A program made the position numbers and the translations under genes. Under the pieces are notes generated by a model, which was not told the DNA's origin, did no database searches, and worked only from the letters and a program-made list of their open reading frames with translations. Shown here one piece after another: positions 24,433-39,252 of a stretch of DNA of 64,000 nucleotides (the first letter of the stretch is position 1; each line of letters opens with the position of its first letter). The DNA lies in assembly GCF_001039355.2 (NCBI RefSeq), contig NW_019775635.1, positions 307,867 through 371,866 on the forward strand, read 5' to 3'. The stretch comes from Lingula anatina. Taxonomy: Eukaryota > Brachiopoda > Lingulata > Lingulida > Lingulidae.

Positions 24433-27400
24433 TAGCAAGTGGGAGAGGCAATCCATGGCATGGCAATCATCAGAAGTTTTTATTTGTCTACTGTCTAATA
24501 TTTACGCCATTTCCAGTAACTCAATTACCCAGTTCGTGATGTTATTATTGTTCAACACCTGAAGCCAATTGCAGAGAGACCACAGTTGAGATTATCTGTG
24601 AAAGCAATAAAAGTCCTAGTAGTGGTTGTTGTTGAGTGCTTTCCTTAGCAAATTGCTATGAAATGGTCATTGCCAAATGGTCATTGCCAACAATGTTGAT
24701 GAAAAAATATTGCCTTTCATCGCAATTCAAGTCCATAATAACGACTGTCTTCTGTAAACTTGTCAACACATTTTACTGGCTTAGCAGTAAAGCCATTACT
24801 AGTATTGATGCTGGAATTGTAAAATGATTTGTATTTTTTATCTGTTATGGGAATCCAAATGTCTGTCTTATAATCTCTTTTCTTCCTGAACTAGAGCCAG
24901 TATTGGTGTTTTATGAAGCTAGCAATTGCCTTTAGTTGATGGCTTAAATAACGAATGGTCTATAGATACTTTTCTTGAAAACAATACAGTGTAATGGCAT
25001 TGCAGTTATTGTTGGTGTAATGGTGGTGAACTGTATAGAGAGATGGTGCATTTAAAGTCACCTTAATCTCTCTCTCTCTCTCTCTCTCTGTCTCTGTCTC
25101 CAGAGCCAAGATCTAATACTGTAAGATCTAATACTTGCAGGCCCCACCATTTATACAGTGTTGTTTATAACATTGTTTTCCTCTGTGCTTTTATGTTAAT
25201 TACTGACTGCAAACACAATCTCTCATGTCTTAACAGTTGAATTTTACAGCTGAAAAAAAAAAGTTGTTTTATAGAAACGGGAACTGGTGGAGTTGTTTTA
25301 GTAAAGTGCATATGATTAATGACTTTAAATCACTTTGTATTGCTTAAAGCAAGACCGTGATAACTCTTCATAATATTTGGAGATAGAGTTAAAACACCTT
25401 GATAAAACAAATGATTTTGACAAATTGCATTGTTTAAACAAACTTTGCTATCATGGAGTATATTAGGTACATTGTTTGACTTCTAATGAGTCAGATCCCA
25501 CAGCTGCTGTTATCATGTGGGATGAAATCTAATCAAAACTTTCACTCAACAATACGCACACTGCTCCCGTGGCGCCATTTTGTCTGCCAATTCAGGACAT
25601 TCACCTCCGCTGAATTGTCTCACCATCCTGATGCTCTGATTGGCTGTTAGGCACCTGCCGTAGGGTGTGGGTTTTACAGCATCCCAACCTTGCCGACCTT
25701 TACCATGCTGCAGCTGCTGTGACAGTTTTTCTTAATAAGGTTGAAGACAGTGAGTGGTCTCAGTCATTTACTTAAGGACAATGTGGGAGATAGAGATAAT
25801 GAGGGATACTGTATTCTGTATGTTACGTTTGGTGTGAAACTGCATCTACGTGACAGGGTTTCTGACTTTTGTCAATGCAAATCTTGATGCAAAAGTAGAC
25901 AAAGAACTCTGAGGAAAAGTTAAAAAAGTTGCATGCATGGCCATAAGCTCATTATAGCCCGGTGTCAACCAAAACTTAGTCTGCATCACATCAAGCTAGG
26001 GGTTAGAGCATTTCAGAGACAGATATAATGATATTTATGAAGCCTATCAATAATATGGACAGTGACCAAACAGACTGAAGTTCAAGACACTGTGCTAAGT
26101 TATTCATCAATTTTCGACTCTCACTCTTTGATCTCTAATTCAAGGAAATGCATTCGTTGCCACACTGGGCTTGGACTTGAGCTAAAGAATGATGATTTGA
26201 TAATGACGGGTCATAGAAACTGACAACTGAAATCTCAAGGCTGCTCATCTCAAAATCTTTTGAACACCAATAAACTACATCGCCTCATCTGATGCCATCA
26301 TTCCAAGGAAAAATAAAGAAAAAAAAATTGATCTTGCTGCTGGAAATAATAATCTAAGGACAATACTGTAGGTTATACTTGGTTTGCAGGGGGGTCACCT
26401 GGAGCTCTTTCAAAATAAATTCATCATTAATATTAACTTCATTGGCCTCATGTGGCTCCATAAAGCTGACTAGGAATATGTTTGTGTCTTTTTTTGATGG
26501 TGACACCGCAAAATGGACAAGGATTGATTGTGGGTTATACAGAGTTGAGAAAAGCAAGTTTTTTGCATGCATGGTGCTCAATATTTTTTTAAAATACCCA
26601 GATTCAAGGTCAGATATGCGTGTTTGCTGTCTGCACCACTTGGAGGAAGGTAAAATATATAATAACCGTGTAATTGCAAAGAAGCACACATAAAATTGGG
26701 GCATGATAAGCAGTTTAAAAATCTCGTGACCCTCCTGGGACGCAAACACCTGAGGGATATGTTTGAAAACGTCGAAGTAGGGAATGAAGGAAGGAACATG
26801 ACACCCTTTGTCAACTTAAAAATACTGAACAAAGCAAGACAAGTTTAAAGAACATGTCAGATACTGAATGGAGGCAAGTTTATGTTATAATATTGACTTG
26901 CTGCATTTTGTATGATCAGTTGTTGTGGAATACCAACATTGCGGTAGACTTGTGTTGAAGTAAAACAAGTGTATGCTGTCATGTGTTAAGAAAGAAAGTT
27001 ATGCGTCGTGCTTTAATATTGACTTAGTGCAGGAAAGGTGGAATATGAGCTCTGGTCATTTGAGGATATTTGAGGATATTTACTCAGGCAAACCTTCTCT
27101 TGGATACACAAAAACAGTAACATAAGGGATGAAAGTCAATAAGTAGGCCTATTATCTCTTTGGAGTTCAGTTTAAGGATCAGCATATATCTGCACCCCAC
27201 GTCATCTGGGATGTTCGGAGAGCTCTCAAAAACAATTTCACGTTACTGATTTATCAAAGTAGCCTGTGTAGTTTTGATATTAACCAGGCGAGTTGAGCCC
27301 CAGGTGATTTTAGAAAAAAAATATTTGACGGGGAACTCTGATATGAGGGACTCGAGGAAGAGAGGCAGTGGGATTATAGAGATCCACACACCAATGTTAC

Positions 27401-28356
27401 CAGGCATGCTATAAGCACACACAGGTATAAGGACACTTCAGGGGCACCTTTAGTGGTTTATATTTTGGGGATTTTGTTTTTTATGAGCCCATTTTTCCTC
27501 TCTGAAAGGGGTTTTCATATGGTACATGCCTTTAGGCAGGCAAACAGTGACATTGCTACCTCAACAGATGCAACAGATAGACACGTTTTTCATGTAAAAA
27601 AGCAACTGTGGAATTAATCAGCCAATGGTTTGGTCTGTAGCTGATAATCTTGGAACAGCTCGTGACATGCGCTGGATTGGGGTCACCCCTCCACACAATG
27701 CATTATACAGTGACTGTCCAAGGACGAACCCGGTGACACTTTGCTTTAATGAGGGGACATTCACTTGTCTGACATAAATTTTCAGTGAGTCAGCACTTTT
27801 TTTGACACTTGGGGCATTTTTGCTATAAATTGCAGATGTGCGTGCACGGGCACTGCTAGACGTAGTGGAGACGGACTTTTGTTTGTGCCTATTGAACAGG
27901 TGCCCCAGTGCTCTGAAGTGTGGTGTTGTCACGGAGGTCTGGTTTTGGCGAGACCGTGTTGCGGAGACGGCTGAATATTTGTGTACAAAAAGGCTTACCT
28001 GGTGATTATTTCAATAGGTACAGCTATAGCATACTGCTATCATATTGTGTCTGATTTAAGATCTTGTTTAGTACTGTTGTTAATGCAGACATACATCACT
28101 GATGCAGTACGGTACTTTTGTTTTGTACTAGAAACTATAATTTGTAAATTAACCAGGATTTCACAGCACTTTGTCAATTAAGAGGAAAATGATATTGTCT
28201 GTTGACATATGACCTAGAGGATATATTATCTTAAATCAGTTTATGTCTGACAACTCACTGCCAAGACAAAAACTCTGCAGAGTACAGTTTTAATTGAGCA
28301 ACTCCTCTGCAAGACAACAAGCTGCCAACTTTAAATTGACTGATTATTTATTGAGA

Positions 28357-29270
28357 TACGGGAAGGCAATGTGGATGGGTCTTCTCTCCACATTGATCAG
28401 TCTTAGTTTCCCATGTATTTAACACTGACAATTACAGAGAGGTAATCAATCGAGAGAGAAGAGGAGCTTCAACCTTTGGGGCAAAAGAGCAGAACAGGCA
28501 AAGACATTTGGCAGACAGCCATAAATTTCCCAGGAATTCTAAGGAATTTTACGTTGTACCATTGAACAAATTTGTATGATTCAGAACTGTTGTTGGTAAG
28601 GATCTTCAGATGTGTTGGAATTTGTCTATGCTCGGCTCAACAAGATCCAGGAATTTCTAGGAATTGTAGGACCACTTGCATAGCAGCAGGACTTTCTAAT
28701 AGTTGTAAAACATTAATTTGTTTCCTTGAGGAGACATCAAAGATTCGTGCTGAAGTGATAATGCATGGCATTTCATTTTGTGCAGATAAAATTGGTTATA
28801 TATTTGGCAAATTACTCCAATGGACAATGAAATAAGGTCACATAGATATAAAGCATTTAAGAGGGAAGGTTAGAGATTCTGGGTAAAATTCTGGAAGAAT
28901 TTCTCTCAGCACCACATTGGAATTTTATCGAATGGACAAACAAATGTGACAAAAGAAAGGCACCAACTTTGTGTCTGGGGACTTGTGTATTAGAATGGTT
29001 TACACCTCTACTGGGACAACTTTCACATTTGACTTTGTCACATTGCCCCAGTTGTCTAGTTTAACTCTCAGTCGTACAATTTTTTAAAAGTACTTGGCAG
29101 CTCTGATCTGCCGAGAGATGTACGCTAAGACCTCCAGGCTGTACTTAACACGTTTTAACAATCTCACATACACCATATCTGCTTAGTTGGCAGCACGCGA
29201 CGCCTTATTGAGACATATTGGATTATAGGCCCAGCTGTGTGCGTTCTAGTGAGGATGGTCTTGGTTTGAG
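28357..29270. repeat. Duplicated 914-bp segment, copy 1
   Basis: This copy is 914 bases long, as is 29272-30185, and differs at scattered single bases. It ends at a single N (29271). A similar open frame (28572-28835) is found in both copies but is not recognised. Interpreted as two haplotypes joined in tandem. Confidence 0.8.
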
Positions 29271-29271
29271 N

Positions 29272-30185
29272 TACGGGAAGGCAATGTGGATGGGTCTTTT
29301 CTCCACATTGATCAATCTTAGTTTCCCATGTATTTAACACTGACAATTACAGAGAGGTAATCAATCGAGAAAGAAGAGGAGCTACAACCTTTGGGGCAAA
29401 AGAGCAAAACAGGCAAAGACATTTGGCAGACAGCCACAAATTTCCCAGGAATTCTAAGGAATTTTACGATGTACCATTGAACAAATTTATTTGATTCAGA
29501 ACTGTAGTTGGTAAGGATCTTCAGATGTGTTGGAATTTGTCTATGCTCGGCTCAACAAGATCCAGGAATTTCTAGGAATTGTAGGACCACTTGCATAGCA
29601 GCAGGACTTTCTATTAGTTGTAAAACATTAATTTGTTTCCTTGAGGAGACATCAAAGATTCGTGCTGAAGTGATAATGCATGGCATTTCATTTTGTGCAG
29701 ATAAAATTGGTTCTATATTTGGCAAATTACTCCAATGGACAATGAAATAAGGTCACATAGATATAAAGCATTTAAGAGGGAAGGTTAGGGATTCTGGGTA
29801 AAATTCTGGAAGAATTTCTCTCAGAACCACATTGGAATTTTATCGAATGGACAAACAAATGTGACAAAAGAAAGGCACCAACTTTGTATCTGGGGACTTG
29901 TGTATTAGAATGGTTTACACCTCTACTTGGACAACTTTCACATTTGACATTGTCATATTGCCTCAGTTGTCTAGTTTAACTCTCAGACGTACAATTTTTT
30001 AAAAGTACTTGGCAGCTCTGATCTGCCGAGAGATGTACGCTAAGACCTCCAGGCTGTACTTAACACGTTTTAACAATCTCACATACACCATATCTGCTTA
30101 GTTGGCAGCACGCGACGCCTTATTGAGACATATTGGATTATAGGCCCAGCTGTGTGCGTTCTAGTGAGGATGGTCTTGGTTTGAG
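29272..30185. repeat. Duplicated 914-bp segment, copy 2
   Basis: This copy follows the single N at 29271 and is collinear with 28357-29270 without net length change. Unique sequence resumes after 30185. The equal lengths and junction N favour an assembly artefact. Confidence 0.8.
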
Positions 30186-33100
30186 TACCTCTAGGTGAAC
30201 ATTAACACTACTTAACACGTATAACCATTGATGTCACTTAGATAAAGCTCTGATCACTTACCTGGACTTGATAAACACAAGATATCGTTCCGCATTACCA
30301 GGACTGGAGCTGATATCGATATACGGTGGCCTGAGAAATATTTATTGGGGATTGCTAGGCTGAAGATCATCCAGGCGATTGAACTTAGGATACATAAATT
30401 ATTATTATTATTATCTGGATTGGGAGGTTTGTGACATAGGTAGCTGCTGGGAGAACTCGCAGCACTTTGTTCAGCATTGTTCTCCAGTGCCAAATAGACA
30501 CTTGGATAGTTGCATGGAATTTCTCTGCAGGCATTCTCAGTAAATCCTGGATGTTTTTTTTATCTAATCAAATTCACTCTGGGTGAATACCATAAACAAC
30601 AGATCAGGAATTTTTATTGAGGAAGGGGTATTTTTATATACATAGACAGTTTCAGTCTAGGCTTTGAGGTGAAAATATCAGGGAAAATGTACTCGCTGAG
30701 GAAACAACACCCCACTCATACCATACAGGAAGACGTCATAGATGATTGTTATGATAGAGAGGTAGGGGATTACATTAAATCACATATATATATCATCTAA
30801 TTATGTATTCATCTGTCCATCATTGCATTCATTCTTTTGTCCATCTGTCCATCTGTCATTTGTTCATCTATTCCCATCCATAAATCTTTCTTATTCCTTT
30901 CTTTTTGACTCCACCCATCTGTCCATTCTTTACTAGTATTTGATTCATATATATATATATCTCAACATTTTACTTCTTTTTTATCACTGTGCTTTTCCAT
31001 GTTCAATCAATCATTCATTCATTCATTCATTCATTCTTTATGACCTCAATAAATGTTTATGAATTATTAAAAAAAAAATAATAATAAGCTTCATTTGCAA
31101 AGATTCCTTGTGCTGAATGTGTCTGACTCAGAATTCTATGCATGTAATGAGGCTTACCATTACATAGATTAAGAAAAAGATAGACGAACATAATATATAA
31201 CATGATATAATATTAAAGCATGTATGGCAAACTGTCAAGTCTTCCAGCATGTCTAAGTGTTACAAGGCATGTGTTAGAGTTGAACACTCACCGTGCTATT
31301 CAGATATGTTTAAACAGGCATAAAATATACATTTATGACTTTATAGTGTGGTTTATCACACAGTTACTGTCAGGAAGACGTGCTTGACATTTTGCAGTTA
31401 ACTTTATCTGAATATTTTCTTTTTGAGGGAATAGGATCTTTTTAAAAATCATTTATATTTATATAGAACTTTGTATTTGTACACAGGAAAAAGAGGTACT
31501 AGATATGCCTAATAGTCAGGTATTAGAAGTCCTGGTAAATTTTCTAAGTGGCAAAGGACATTTCTTTCTGGGACCTTAGGATTTGGATTGTGTCTTTGAT
31601 TAGTGAGGAAGGTGTCGTAAATGTTGTCATTTGTGCTTATATTAAACTTGACATCCCCTAACCTGTACACACAGCTTAAAATCTGACTTTTTAAAAATAT
31701 CTTTTTCACTGGTGTTTATTTCATATATTGGACATAAGTGCTGGTTTAGCTCTTTTTGATTTTCAAAGATATACACCTGTCTGCACATATTTAAAAGTGA
31801 CTTAGATTTTTAATTTTAATTAATTTTTTAATTTTTAATTAAGCTGTCATATGTTAAAAAGATTTTTTGTCATACATAATAGTGATAACGCTATAACAAG
31901 AGGATGATGGACTTTTAGTCTAAACTTTAAAATGCTTTACAAATTATGTGAATATTATGACAACTAAACCACTCCAATTGTTCCCCTGCTGCGTACATCA
32001 GTGCGTGGTATGTAACTAAAACTAGCTATAGTCCACCTGAAATCAAAATTGATTTGTTTTCAGCGTATCTTCTGAGGCCCCTAGGTGTTTTACGTCCTTT
32101 TTGGCCTTTGGAAATATGAATCGGTATTTCTGGTACATATTTGCACTGCACCAGGTGAAAGTGCACCCGTGTCATTTTTAAGAGCTTTGAAATAAAATTT
32201 TGTTAGAATTTTCAAGGATTATTTTATTAAGAATATTTAGATGATTATAAATGCAATGTCAGCACCTAACTTTCACAAAAGTATGCAACTGTTTGATCAT
32301 GTGATCATGTTTTTCTTTACTGCAACTTTGAGCAATTCTTAAAACTTTCTAAACTTCACTTTAGAAGTTAAGGACCAAGATAACTCTTAAAATAAAAAAC
32401 CGGCTAAAATCATGATTCAATAGAATTGATACCAGATAACCTAATTTTGTAATTTGTATCTTTAGATCCCTTAATGAATTGATAGTGTCAAAGCATTGTG
32501 CACAGATGTTCACTCTAAAAGACTTATCTTTGCCGTGAGATAGAAGAGGCCGTAGCATACTAAAGGTACAGTTCTACTAGATGTACTACATGCAATATTC
32601 CACTTCCCCATCGTTTGTATAGCTCAAGGGCAGCAACTTAAAAAGTAGCCTTCTGCTTTTATTTGATCATACCCAAGAAGTTTTTATGCTCAGCTTTAAA
32701 CATGCGATAACCTTGTGATCCAGAAACTCACCTTACCTATCCCACACACATTGCTTATGTTTTATCTAGAACTATGGGAATATATTGATATGATTACTAG
32801 TATAATGATAATGATCGTAACAATTAATGAAAATTATTATCATGAAGAATTCATAATGCATTCAAAATAACCCATTCCAATAGACATAACATTTATTAAA
32901 ATTACAATATTGTGAAATGAACCTAGCCTGTCAGGTAATTTTTGCCTTTTATTGCAGTGGTCTGCTATGATATTGCTAACATTGTTCTGGTTAATAACAC
33001 CACTGGCATAGTAATTGATGTAAATGTTAGTTCTGTAATCACAATCTGTCTCAGCTAACACAATTAAGTACATCAGACATACAGGTAATATAAACTCGGT

Positions 33101-36100
33101 TATCTTGTTATTGGAGAGAATCGGTGTTGTAATAACCCCCTTAATTTGTTCAATCACTTATGCTTCTGTTTGTGGGTTTACACATAAATAATAATAAAAA
33201 AAAATCTTGAACAACATATATTTGAATGGTAGAGGTGTGTGAAAATTTGGGAAAAATTGGTGAAACTGGGGAAACTTTCAGACTGCCATTTAATGTTAAT
33301 AAAGGCAGTTTTAATGAAACAGTGTTTTTGCCCAGTGTTGGCAGTTTTTTTTTTTTTTTCTTTTTTTTTTTGGGGGGGGGGGGGTATTCAGATAAACTTT
33401 AAAAAATTATTTCCTTTACTGCTTGCCTTTCAGCATTATTCTCTTTTTTTGCCTCTCTCATCTTTGCATATAACTTGATTGAAAAACATTTTGTCAGTCC
33501 CATTTACAATCATATTTATCTCTAGGGAGGAAAATAAATTTTTATGCACTACTGTCTAATCAAACATGCAATAAATTCTGGGCACAGTTATTGCCTACTG
33601 CAGTAAAACTATAAGAGGATCTTTACTAGCAGTAGCCAGCGATTTTCAGTCTATTTGTTTCTGAGAATTGTTTTCCTGGTTGATTTTATATCCAACTTAT
33701 CAAAATGAGTCATTAATGTAATGACTTCACTATCAGCCATCACAGACACACTTAGATACAAAAAATCCAAAATCTGCTGATACTTTACGGCAATGTTCAC
33801 CCCTAATTTGTTTTTTCTCATTGTTTCGTGACTATAACTTATCAATTTTTGCATCAATAACTTATGAATGGCCATTAGTTTGCTTTTAACTGTGCCTTCA
33901 ATGAAGGAAATGTATTTGCCTCATGTGGCAGTTGGGAATGTTTAATGAATGCCAATTATTTCAGAAGCTTTATTATCAGACTATCTGCTGAATGTGCACT
34001 TAACTTAGGTGGCAATATCTGTATTTGATTACTTTTTTATTTGAATGACAAGATTTTTTTGTCTGTTTTTGGCAAACCTATTTACATATTTATGTATTTT
34101 TCCCTGCTGCAAGACACAATTCACTTTGTTTTTGTTGGAGACTTGAGTGGAGAGTTTTGTGAAATTTGTCACTTTGAAGTAGACTGGGGCAATTTTAGCT
34201 AATTCGATATGAAATGGTGAGTGTTGTTCCTAAAGGCAAAGATGGAGTATAGAATAAGATTATCAGAGAAGACTTTTTACTTTATAATACTGTTAATATG
34301 AGAGGAATGTTAAAAGACAAGCATGAAGATAGGTGAAAGTTAGTAGTAAGGCTTCTAGATCAAGACAAACCAGGTAGTTCACGTACAGCTAGCTGACTAT
34401 GCAAGCCATAATGTGTACTTTTTAACGTAATTTAGTAAATAAAAGTCCTTGCATCTCTGGCGTATTTAGTCCTTTACAGCTAATTTCCTCAGAATAGCTG
34501 CTGGTATTTATGGGACATTAAGCAAGCAGAAATGCATTGCAGGTTTGAAAGGGTTTTTTATCCTTTTATTTGATTCCTTCTCCGATTTTATTTCACCATC
34601 TGCTAAATGTATATTTGGGTACATCCTGTTGTTTAGAGGGAAAATAATGAATTAATGAACATGAAAATGAAAGTTAAAGATGAAATGCAATTAATTTAAA
34701 TCAAATTAGTAATTGATATTTGTATGTCGCCTTCAAAACAAATTGCTGTCATTTTTTTTTTTTCAAACCTAAATCTTAATTAGCTAATGCAGATCACTCA
34801 TTTTTTTCCATCATACCTTTTTGGATAGGAATTATCAGTGATGATAACATGTTTCCCATTATCAATAACTTACAGTAAATGATTTGTCTAGATATTCTAC
34901 CAGGGGATGTTATAAGAAAAAGATGGCAGATCATGATTTATTTTTTGCTTTGACAATAAATATCATGTACCCTCACTGAACCTTAACAGATCAATTTGCC
35001 AATGTATAATTCCCAGTTGGCAATATTCTACATGTCAAATCTAAAAGTACATCTACCGTGTACCTCTAGCAACGTGGCTTGCCTGGGAATCATTCAGCCA
35101 AAGAAATATTCATTAATTTCTCGTAAATACACACGTAGAAAGTGCATAAAGTCTGTTTTAGTAAAGTGGTTTCAACTGCGTTTGCACAGTTGTTTCTTTG
35201 TATACTGATGCTGGAGTAAGTATGTGTGTGCTCGTTTTCTTCAGATATCTTTAAGGTTTAATGATAAAATCAATGAGCAAGTCGTCTCATAAGGCATGAA
35301 TCCATACTTAATTCTATCAGTGTGCTTGTGTGTGTTTGCGTGAATGTGCATGCATGGGAGAGATTGAAAGGGGGTGCATTTGTACATGTATTGACAAATG
35401 CATTCTTGCATATATATTTCACTCTAGTCTTATGTGCAACTAAACAACTAAGTAGAGGCAAATAACTCACTTTGCAGAACAGGAGAGAAATGAAGCTGTT
35501 TGATATTGTGAGTACCCTCAGTAATTGCCTCATCAAGATTTCCTTTCCTTTGTTCACCCAATCACGAGCCAATCAGAAGAGTGCTTTTATTGATTGGGGG
35601 GGTTTGCTTTGAGCATGTTTACAACCTACACTCTAGCGAGACAGGTGACTTTTGACAAACACATTCTTGATGTGGAACTTTGATGTTGATACCAATTTTT
35701 TTTTTTGTTACCACATATGTGGTTGAATGCAGAAATCATCCTGTTTGTTAAGTGGTTTCTATTCATCCACAGATTTGAGTGATTTCATTTAGTTGTCATC
35801 TTTGGCAATTATTAGTTACAAGGATAATTAAAATGATAAATTTAGATAACACACTTTTTTGCATGAATTGCTCGATGCATTTCTAATACGATAAACCTCG
35901 TGACGTGCAACTAACTGATGAAGTTAGAGAAAGTCAGTTTGCCTTTCTCTCGGCCGTGAAAGTTAACAAGCACCCCAAAAGTATCAATATTTGCCAGTGT
36001 TAAGGCAGCCAATAGCAGTCAAATACAGTAACCACAGAAGTTTCAGTTAGCGCTGATGTGAACGCAGCCAGTGACTCATAGCAGGGTATTTTCCTGGAGC

Positions 36101-38983
36101 TGAACTGGAGGTAAACATGTTTACATCGGCTCTGGTTCACGCTAGTGAGCAGTGTGCAGAAAGAAAAAAACTTAGCCAATATTGACATTTTAAAGTAACT
36201 TGTTTTTGTCATTTGATAAGCTAATCATCAGGTTCATCGGCGGGCAGACAAGCAATAAGTTAATGGCCGTAATGGTATGATCTCTGTGAAATAACAACCA
36301 ACACAGCCAGAGACACGTGCACATTTAGAATAAAAAAAGGTGTGAAGTAGAAATCAGCTAAATGTGGATTATTTATTTGGCTTGCTTACAAAGTAGCCAA
36401 TATACAGCCAAAAATAGATGTCAAATTTGTCAGGTTTATGTTTTTGACTTTGGTCCTGGCAAGCGTTTATTGACAAGTGCTGAAGATAAATTGTCAGAAA
36501 TGTGCATGACAAGTTTTTAAGCACTGAGTTATGTCTGTAGTTTCATGATCTTACAAGTTGCTTAGCTGTACACAAAAAGTTTTTGTTCTGCTTTTTTTTT
36601 CAGCTGAGATGATACTAGTAATTCAATAATGGGCAGTTTCAATAGCATGCTTATTTTAGAGGGAGGGGGGATACTGGAAAAAATACAGGACTTTGACAAA
36701 AACAAGTCTGACTCACTGTAACCTTATGATACCAGATTTGAGTAACACACTCATGACAATTTAGAGAAAAACACACAGGAAAAATGTAAACACTTGTATG
36801 ATAATAGGCCTAAGTTATGAACAGGTTGATTTCTGGTCCACACGCTGTTTATAAATGAGTCCAAGGCGTGGAAACAACAGTTTGTGGTTTGGGATCTCCT
36901 TGGGGCTGATATTGTAGGAGCTGAAGAGGCGGAATTACAGATGTTGTAGAGATTTTTAATGGATGAAGGGTCCCTGGTTTGTTATTATGGGTTTATCAGG
37001 TCCTACAACCCTTCAGTAACATGTCTTGATGATAGGTGAAATAAATGTGAGGACATCTAGTGCAGGTGGTTTTAAGGGTTCATCTTATTTTTCAACTTTG
37101 CTGACACTAGCCATTCAATTTGCTAGGTTGATTTAATCATTATGATGTTTTTAAGATAGTTATCTCCAAGTTTTAATTTTTTTTAAATAGATGCACCTGT
37201 TTATTGGGGGTTCTATTTATTCCCTGGCTGGCCTCATATAGGAAGCATTGTTGTTTTACTTTATATGCACTTTAATAGAAAGGGAAAAATTAAGTGAAAA
37301 AGAAGAATGATAGAGGCAAAGAATGGATGTGCATATGGGGGAAGAGATTGGGAAATGTTCAAGAGAGAGATACGATAGTTATACAAGAATATTAAAGCCC
37401 TCTTTTCTGGCACCATTTCTTTCTTCTCTATTGTTATGGTCAGGTAACTGAAGATAAGATGTAACTTTAGGAGACAAAAGATTGGAAAAAGAAACCCAAG
37501 TTTAATACTAGAGTTTAATACTGATGCAAGGTGTCCTATACTCCCTGGGAAATCTTTGTGTCAGAGAGAACAAAAATCAAAGACATCAATTTTAAAACTT
37601 TGAGGTGAGCTTGTTGCTCAAACATCTGTGATTTGAAAAAAAAAATTAATCATTAAAAATGAGTATTTATTTTACCATTCTATTTTTTCAAGAGTTATTA
37701 TTGTACCCACAAATTCTTTTTCTACAGTGCCCCGTTCCCTGTTATCATATTTTTCAGGTGGCAGGGGATGTTTTGATTAATTTACTTCTTGTACAGTCAG
37801 TTCTAATAGGAAATTGTCATATAGAGGCTTAATTAATATAGAACAGATGGGTAGTCATCTGGCAATGTACTTCACCATTGTTAAGACTCAAGTGGCAGTT
37901 AAAGGCAGTAAGAATACCTGAACCCTCGGTTGGTGGTTGTCTGTATTTTTTTTTCTGATAATGTCCCTTTGTGCCTTTGCCCAGTACACATGATGTTATG
38001 AACATTTACCTCTCTGATAAGGACATGTTGAAATAGTCAGAAATATTTGCAAAGAAGATAATGAATGGGTATCAACTATTGATCATGAGCTATTACCAAT
38101 TTTCCAGTCTCAAAATGAAGTGGGGATCTCAAACCGCAGTCAGTGATCACAATACGCCCTCCCACGCACTTTCATTCATATCACAGCTGAACATTGGCAT
38201 TTTCCCTGGATACAAATTGAACCATTCCCAGTGACCCTGGAGGGGAGAATTGAGGAGAACCATAGCAGATATATGCTTTGAGACCACAAACTGTAGGGGT
38301 TCTGCTTCCCCTGATAAAAAATCCCATCAGCCAGTTCATCCTACCTACCAGTAATCTGTGAAGTAGCTAAAACAATTTTGGCCCATGTAATGTTCTAATT
38401 CAAAAGCCATTTCATTTGAAATCTTTTTCATTATCCTAGCTCTACAGATGTAATTACAAAATGGGCTGCAGCAAGGCCATGTAAAATGAAAAAAAATCAA
38501 TCAGTTGTGAAGAAATGAAGAAACCCTAATAGAAATAGGCAAAGTTTATCTGGATATATCTCCTGAGGAAGTCACTCTTTTTTTGTCAGATATTTATATA
38601 GGAGCAGATAAAAGAAAAAGGAAAGAAGAAAGAAAAAATGTGTAAAGAAGTGCAAATGGCCTTTTGAAGTGATACTCAGATATATTTGTAATGTTCAAAG
38701 CAGTTGGGAAAAGGCTCTCCTTATCTTTTGTTACAACATGAACTCAAAATCAGGGCATGTTTATACAGCAAAAACTTTTTTCTTTTGTTGAGTGTGTGTA
38801 TTTTGAAGCAACAGTATCAAGAATTGGTCTGGTAACGAAGACAAATGCATCTGAAGAAATTCAATTTTTTTTTTACACTTGCTCAGTACTCCATCCATCA
38901 ACCAGTGACAGGTACAGGTAGTTGTAGTTCATATTAAATGGTCCATTAAGAGTCCTTGTTGACTTCATCAAAACTTCTGGTAC
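30186..38983. other. Intron-like non-coding DNA
   Basis: AT-rich, with an ATTC tetranucleotide tract near 31012-31035 and the T/G run at 33345. No exon with convincing splice sites was found on either strand. Confidence 0.6.
33345..33384. repeat. Poly-T then poly-G run
   Basis: About 26 T, interrupted once by C, followed by about 13 G. Confidence 0.9.
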
Positions 38984-38986
38984 TTA

Positions 38987-39252
38987 GACTGGGTTCCTAT
39001 ACCTAGATCGATCTAACAGGATTGATCCATCGCTGAGGGGATTCTCGCTAAATTGCTTTCCGCTTAAGTGGCTTAGATGTCTGTTGCGCCTACTGAAGCT
39101 GCTAAATGATAATTAATTACCTCCTAGCAGCTACAGTAGGCATGTTGATCAAACATCTACCAGTAAGCCACTTAAGTTGATTGCAATTTAGCGAGAATCC
39201 CCTTGGAGGTAGATCGATTCACGGTAGTACGATAGGGTCTGGGAATGGTCCC
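38987..39252. mobile_element. Harbinger-like MITE, copy 2, with internal hairpin
   Basis: A 266-bp element between TTA duplications (38984-38986 and 39253-39255). The terminal inverted repeat is GACTGGGTTCC on the left, and the reverse complement of the right end reads GGGACCATTCC. TAGATCGAT motifs lie just inside each end, as in copy 1. Internally 39037-39056 and 39183-39202 are perfect 20-bp reverse complements, and further pairing (CTTAAGTGGCTTA with TAAGCCACTTAAG) extends the hairpin. Non-coding. Confidence 0.65.

Larger units (their letters stand above)
20449..28356. other. Intron-like non-coding DNA
   Basis: Holds poly-A runs (21309-21329, 23465-23485), the CA and GT tracts and a (CT)n at about 25068-25095. 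25550-25735 and 27640-27965 are GC-richer islands; 26350-26830 is open in several frames on both strands. None gives a recognisable protein. Confidence 0.55.

Noticed and set aside
28572-28835. An 87-codon frame with a near-identical copy at 29508-29750
   Set aside because: Same reason: both lie in the unmerged 914-bp copies.
36585-36640. Strong acceptor TTTTTTTTTCAG
   Set aside because: All three frames stop within about ten codons and no donor is nearby.
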